Below, in pieces: positions 60,820 to 64,000 of a stretch of 64,000 bases of DNA. The notes under the pieces were generated by a model. The model was not told the origin of the DNA and did not search any database. It saw only the letters and a program-made list of their open reading frames with translations. Source of the stretch: Halalkalibacter oceani (GTDB taxonomy: Bacteria; Bacillota; Bacilli; Bacillales; Bacillaceae_D); assembly GCF_023715605.1 (NCBI RefSeq), contig NZ_JAMBOL010000003.1:350076-414075 (forward strand), read 5' to 3'. How positions within the stretch are numbered: position 1 is the first letter of the stretch; the number at the start of each line of letters is the position of its first letter. The position numbers and the translations under genes are program-made.

Positions 60820-61872
60820 TTATTCCACTTCAAATTGATCTTTCAGCTTTTCAACTAAAAGATAGTCGATATCTCTTCTCTCTCTGAATTCATCAGGCAT
60901 CAAAATTTGCTCCACAAACCCGACTCTTTCCGCCGCTTCGCTGAATGCCGGATCCTCGCTCGCTTCAAGGAAGGCATCGGCCAAAATCTCAATCACATCA
61001 GGCGGTGTATTAGGCGGAGCCCAAATGCCGTATAAAATTTCAAACCCGAGCTCCGGATACCCCAATTCAATTAAGGTTGGCGCGTCTGGAAAAATACTTA
61101 ACCGCTCTGTCGCAGTCGTGGCAATGACTTTTACAAGCCCTTCTTCTTCAAGGGACTTCGCCGCAATCTCACTTGCAATCCCAAAGTCGACATGCCCGCC
61201 GGCGACCTGCTGGGCTGACTCGCTTCCGCCTACATATGGAATGTATTGATGATCAACACCAATTTCCTTCAGGAAGATACTGCCGAGCGCCGTATTTGTC
61301 GCCACCCCGGAACCGGAGGCCCGCAGCTTCTGACTCTCTGAAGCCGCAATTAAATCTTCAATGCTTTCAATTTCTGAATCAGCAGGAACGATGACAACAT
61401 TCGAGGAATGACCAAACATATTAAACACCGGCTCAAATTCCATCGTCTGAAAATCTCCCTCGGCTACTAATTCGCCAATTGACATCGACGGAATCGGTGT
61501 TTTCAACAATGTATAACCATCTGGTTCAGCATTAAACACCTGGGCCCGCGCGATATTTCCGCCTGCTCCGTCAACGTTTTCGACGACGACCGGGACACCG
61601 AGCACCTCCTGTAACGGCCCTGCAATCGATCTCGCTGCAAGGTCATTACTTCCGCCGGCACTATTGCTTACAACAATCGTCACCTCCTTCTCCGGAAACG
61701 TTGACTCATTCGTTTGAGCCCCTTCTGCCGCTGCCTGGTCACCTGCTTCTTCCCCTTCTGCTTCGGTGCCCCCTCCTGCAGACTCCTGATTTGTTTCTCC
61801 ACATGCCGTCACCATTAGAAAGGAAAGTAACATAACAAAAAATACAGCTGTCCATTTCATCTTTTTATTCAT
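60820..61872 (-). CDS. tctC: Tripartite tricarboxylate transporter substrate-binding lipoprotein TctC (copy 2)
   Basis: 350 residues. Lipoprotein signal (FVMLLSFLMVTACG, Cys ~24), Glu/Gly/Ala-rich linker to ~55, then VTIVVSNSAGGSNDLAARSI (~65) and GGHVDFGIASEIAAKSLEEE. Clearly paralogous to tctC1 (shared GGSND, FGEEPDGYT/FNAEPDGYTLL, SMSIGELV). Directly upstream of tctB-tctA, so it is the cognate receptor; ubiX lies 96 bases upstream. Confidence 0.92.
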   Translation of the reverse strand: MNKKMKWTAVFFVMLLSFLMVTACGETNQESAGGGTEAEGEEAGDQAAAEGAQTNESTFPEKEVTIVVSNSAGGSNDLAARSIAGPLQEVLGVPVVVENVDGAGGNIARAQVFNAEPDGYTLLKTPIPSMSIGELVAEGDFQTMEFEPVFNMFGHSSNVVIVPADSEIESIEDLIAASESQKLRASGSGVATNTALGSIFLKEIGVDHQYIPYVGGSESAQQVAGGHVDFGIASEIAAKSLEEEGLVKVIATTATERLSIFPDAPTLIELGYPELGFEILYGIWAPPNTPPDVIEILADAFLEASEDPAFSEAAERVGFVEQILMPDEFRERRDIDYLLVEKLKDQFEVE

Positions 61873-61968
61873 CTCATACCCCTCTCCCTTTTCGTGCCTG
61901 GTGCAACATTTCTCTGCTATTCTTTCTCCTGCATCCCATCCCCCCTTTCGCTGTGTGACAGGAACTGT

Positions 61969-62529
61969 TTACGCTTTTTGCAGCCAGCGCTTCGTCATTT
62001 GATTTGGAATGCCAAACTGATCTAACGTCCGCGCGACAGTATGATTGACAATGTCTTCAATCGTTTCAGGATGATTATAAAAAGCTGGCATCGGCGGTAA
62101 AATGACAGAGCCCATCTTTGCCAGACGAAGCATATTTTCCAAATGTATTTGGTTCAGGGGAGACTCGCGTGGCAATAAAACAAGCTTTCGGTTTTCTTTT
62201 AAGACGACATCCGCCGCCCTGCTCAGTAAATTATCAGCAAGACCATAGCTGATTGACGCCAATGACTTCATACTGCACGGCGCGATAATCATCCCGTCTG
62301 TCATAAATGAACCGCTCGAAATGATCGCCGCTTGATTCGTCGCGCTATACGTATGCGTTGCGAGCGCTTTCACTTCTTCAACCGAATAAGAGGTTTCGAT
62401 TGAGATTGTTTTTTCCGCCCAGCTGCTCAAAATTAAATGGCTTTCCACCTCTGCATACTGTAATGCTTCCAAAAGCTTAATTCCGTAAATGGCGCCCGTG
62501 GCACCAGAAATGCCAATGATTAATTTCAT
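61969..62529 (-). CDS. ubiX: Flavin prenyltransferase UbiX
   Basis: Makes prenylated FMN from FMN and dimethylallyl phosphate, the cofactor for both UbiD proteins. 186 residues. IGISGATGAIYGIKLLEAL (~4-22), DGMIIAPCSMKSLASISYG (~80) and the LLPRESPLNQIHLENMLRL block (~125) contain the FMN and prenyl-phosphate sites. First gene of the minus-strand catabolic block, with a cre site 26 bases before the ATG. One UbiX for two UbiDs is sufficient, as the cofactor is shared. Confidence 0.94.
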   Translation of the reverse strand: MKLIIGISGATGAIYGIKLLEALQYAEVESHLILSSWAEKTISIETSYSVEEVKALATHTYSATNQAAIISSGSFMTDGMIIAPCSMKSLASISYGLADNLLSRAADVVLKENRKLVLLPRESPLNQIHLENMLRLAKMGSVILPPMPAFYNHPETIEDIVNHTVARTLDQFGIPNQMTKRWLQKA

Positions 62530-62554
62530 CGTACCCGCTCCTTTATCCGTTTGA

Positions 62555-62569
62555 TGATACCGCTTTCAA
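62555..62569. promoter_or_regulatory. CcpA cre site upstream of ubiX
   Basis: Minus-strand TTGAAAGCGGTATCA matches the Bacillus cre consensus WTGNAANCGNWWNCW at every defined position. It lies 26-40 bases before the ubiX start, so it indicates carbon catabolite repression of the transport and decarboxylase genes. The rest of the 306-base gap (62530-62835) is AT-rich (e.g. 62640-62760) and holds no gene that I can support. Confidence 0.75.
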
Positions 62570-62835
62570 ATATGAGTTAACTTGATTTCCACAGGAAACA
62601 AAGTGTCATATACATGTTAGTGTATGTATTCAGAAAATTCAAGTTCTTTTTAAAATTATTTTTCCGTGTTCTCGTTTTGCTGATTTACAAATCTTTCTCA
62701 ATTAATTTTTTAAAGTTCAGCTTGAAAAACGAAAATTTATCAGATAAACTTACTAAAAAATCAAACTACTTGACGGAATTCATTGTCTTGTTTATTGTTT
62801 GGTGAGGATCATGAGATAAAAAGGAGTGGGAGTAG

Positions 62836-63786
62836 TTGAGTGAACAGAAAGTAAAAATACTTGATTGTACGATTCGCGATGGAGGATTAGTAAATAATTG
62901 GGATTTTGAAGTGTCCTTCGTTCGCGATTTATATGAATCCTTGAATAAAGCCGGTGTCGATTACATGGAAATCGGCTATAAAAATTCACCAAAGCTGCTG
63001 AAAGCGAAGGATTCAGGACCGTGGAGATTTTTGGATGATGAGTTTATCAGGGAAGTCATTCCCGAGAAAAAAGCGACAAAGCTGTCGGCATTAGTCGATA
63101 TCGGCCGCGTCGATGAGCATGATATTTTGCCGCGCGAAGAAAGTTTGATTGATTTAATCCGCGTCGCCTGCTACATCAAGGATGTCAAAAAAGGAATTGA
63201 ACTCGTTAAGAAATTTCACGGGCTTGGCTATGAAACGAGCATTAATATTATGGCTGTTTCCAATTCGCTTGATCATGAAATTAACGAGGCGCTTGAAGAG
63301 ATTAACAACAGCCCCGTTGATGTCGTCTATATCGTCGATTCGTTCGGCAGCCTTGACGGCAAGGATATTAAGGCACTCGCTGAAAAATTCCGCTCGTATT
63401 TGCCTGAAAAAGAGCTCGGGATCCATACGCACAACAACATGCAGCTCGCTTTTGCCAACACGCTTGTCGGAATCGATCATGAGGTGACCTTCCTTGACTC
63501 TTCGGTTTACGGAATGGGACGGGCTGCCGGAAACTGTCCGACCGAGCTGCTCGTCAGCCATTTAAAGGACGTCAAATATGACGTCGCGCCGGTAATCGAT
63601 GTCATCGAGCGCCTGTTTATCCCTCTCCGCCGCAAGGTTGAATGGGGCTACATCATTCCTTACATGATCACCGGTATTTTGAATGAGCATCCTCGCTCGG
63701 CGATGGCGCTGCGCAGCAGTGATGACCCTGATCAATTTATGGCCTTTTATGACAAAATGACTTCGGTTGAGCCGAATGTAGAGTAA
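62836..63786 (+). CDS. DRE-TIM metallolyase aldolase (HMG-CoA lyase / 4-hydroxy-2-oxovalerate aldolase type)
   Basis: 316 residues from a TTG with AAGGAG upstream (ATG not available nearby). Begins VKILDCTIRDGGLVNNWDF: the RDGG catalytic Arg-Asp of the DRE-TIM family, Asp as metal ligand; then YMEIGYKN (~53), VDSFGSLDG (~167) and GIHTHNNMQLAFAN (~200) with the His-x-His metal site. It cleaves a carbon-carbon bond, typically to pyruvate or acetyl-CoA plus an aldehyde. It is encoded divergently from ubiX and shares its control region. No partner acylating acetaldehyde dehydrogenase was seen, so the product aldehyde is handled elsewhere or the substrate differs. Confidence 0.82.
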   Translation: MSEQKVKILDCTIRDGGLVNNWDFEVSFVRDLYESLNKAGVDYMEIGYKNSPKLLKAKDSGPWRFLDDEFIREVIPEKKATKLSALVDIGRVDEHDILPREESLIDLIRVACYIKDVKKGIELVKKFHGLGYETSINIMAVSNSLDHEINEALEEINNSPVDVVYIVDSFGSLDGKDIKALAEKFRSYLPEKELGIHTHNNMQLAFANTLVGIDHEVTFLDSSVYGMGRAAGNCPTELLVSHLKDVKYDVAPVIDVIERLFIPLRRKVEWGYIIPYMITGILNEHPRSAMALRSSDDPDQFMAFYDKMTSVEPNVE

Positions 63787-63840
63787 TACACATAATAGTA
63801 GAGCGTATCCAATTAATACCGCTCCGGAAACGTAAAAGAG

Positions 63841-63880
63841 AGGCTGGGTAAAGGTTATTTTTCTACCTTCTGCCCAGCCT
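63841..63880 (+). terminator. Terminator hairpin after the aldolase gene
   Basis: AGGCTGGGTAAAGGT and ACCTTCTGCCCAGCCT form a stem with a T-rich loop. It is a degenerate member of the CAAAAGG/CCTTTTG hairpin family but lacks the conserved tail of copies A-D. Confidence 0.7.
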
Positions 63881-63888
63881 TGTATATT

Positions 63889-63950
63889 AAGCACAAGAGG
63901 TTCGCTACCTCTAGTGCTTTTTTTAGTATAGTTTTCTATACTAAAAGCAA
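63889..63950 (+). terminator. Second terminator and palindrome near the right edge
   Basis: AGCACAAGAGG and CCTCTAGTGCT form a stem (TTCGCTA loop) followed by TTTTTTT, a classical terminator. Next is TTAGTATAG-TTTT-CTATACTAA, a perfect 9-bp palindrome. The last 50 bases hold nothing I can assign. Confidence 0.75.
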
Positions 63951-64000
63951 CGCTGTGGATTAGTAGCCCAGCCTACAGTACTTTTTAGTAACTGGTTTTA

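Noticed and set aside
62600..62830. T-box or other riboswitch upstream of the aldolase
   Set aside because: The region is merely AT-rich; no T-box motif, specifier loop or antiterminator could be found.

Overview
The window looks like chromosome from a mid-GC member of the Bacillaceae (Firmicutes). This rests on strong AAGGAGG-type ribosome binding sites with several TTG/GTG starts, SigA-, SigB- and Fur-type sites of Bacillus form, a perfect Bacillus-type cre site, a Bacillus-style CbiH60-type cobalamin operon and an ISL3 insertion sequence. I do not name a species. No rRNA, tRNA or CRISPR array was seen.

Layout. (1) 1-9770, minus strand: an anaerobic-type (early cobalt insertion) cobalamin operon transcribed cbiH-cbiX-cbiJ-cbiC-cbiD-cbiET-cbiL-cbiF-cbiG-cbiA. 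It sits behind a SigA promoter, a cobalamin riboswitch and an intrinsic terminator; cbiA runs off the left edge. (2) 9986-18211: an unknown exported protein, an ECF sigma factor operon with two separate zinc-finger membrane proteins and a large membrane/PepSY-like protein, a ZIP metal transporter, and a cluster of two glutathionylspermidine-synthase-like ATP-grasp proteins with a DUF350 membrane protein and a lipoprotein. (3) 18414-25610: a GlcD-type FAD oxidase, an amidase and a tartrate/malate dehydrogenase-like enzyme in one run, then pssA divergent from a DUF2062 protein and a phospholipase D-like protein. (4) 25610-27590: repeat-rich DNA with two tandem copies of a ~216-bp unit, the second split by a complete ISL3 element. 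(5) 27590-40361: ppc; a GntR-glcD-glcF-AEC transporter operon for a 2-hydroxy acid such as glycolate or lactate; a SigB-type stress gene; a 39-residue small protein; a HAD phosphatase; fhuF with a Fur box; and a DUF2157/GDYXXLXY membrane protein. (6) 40795-45251: molybdenum cofactor genes moaB, moaC, moaA, moaE, moaD, moeA. (7) 45359-63786: an approximately 17-kb, almost entirely co-directional catabolic block. It encodes a three-subunit molybdenum hydroxylase with CoxG and XdhC helpers, two UbiD decarboxylases with one UbiX, a cyclase/amidohydrolase, an RraA-like lyase, a tripartite tricarboxylate transporter with two binding proteins, an IclR regulator, an EamA transporter and a divergent DRE-TIM aldolase.

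How it works together. The Moco genes next to the molybdenum hydroxylase, and UbiX with two UbiDs, make region 7 self-sufficient for two unusual cofactors. The simplest reading is that TctABC imports an aromatic or N-heteroaromatic carboxylate, which is hydroxylated at molybdenum, decarboxylated by prenyl-FMN enzymes, ring-opened or hydrolysed, and cleaved by aldolases. No CoA ligase, ring-cleaving dioxygenase or CO-dehydrogenase active-site motif was seen, so the substrate is open. This block is the best candidate for an undescribed system. Other points of interest are a dispersed hairpin-plus-tail intergenic repeat (four copies), four helically phased GGAAY-N3-RTTCC palindromes before moeA, and the dual zinc-finger ECF operon.
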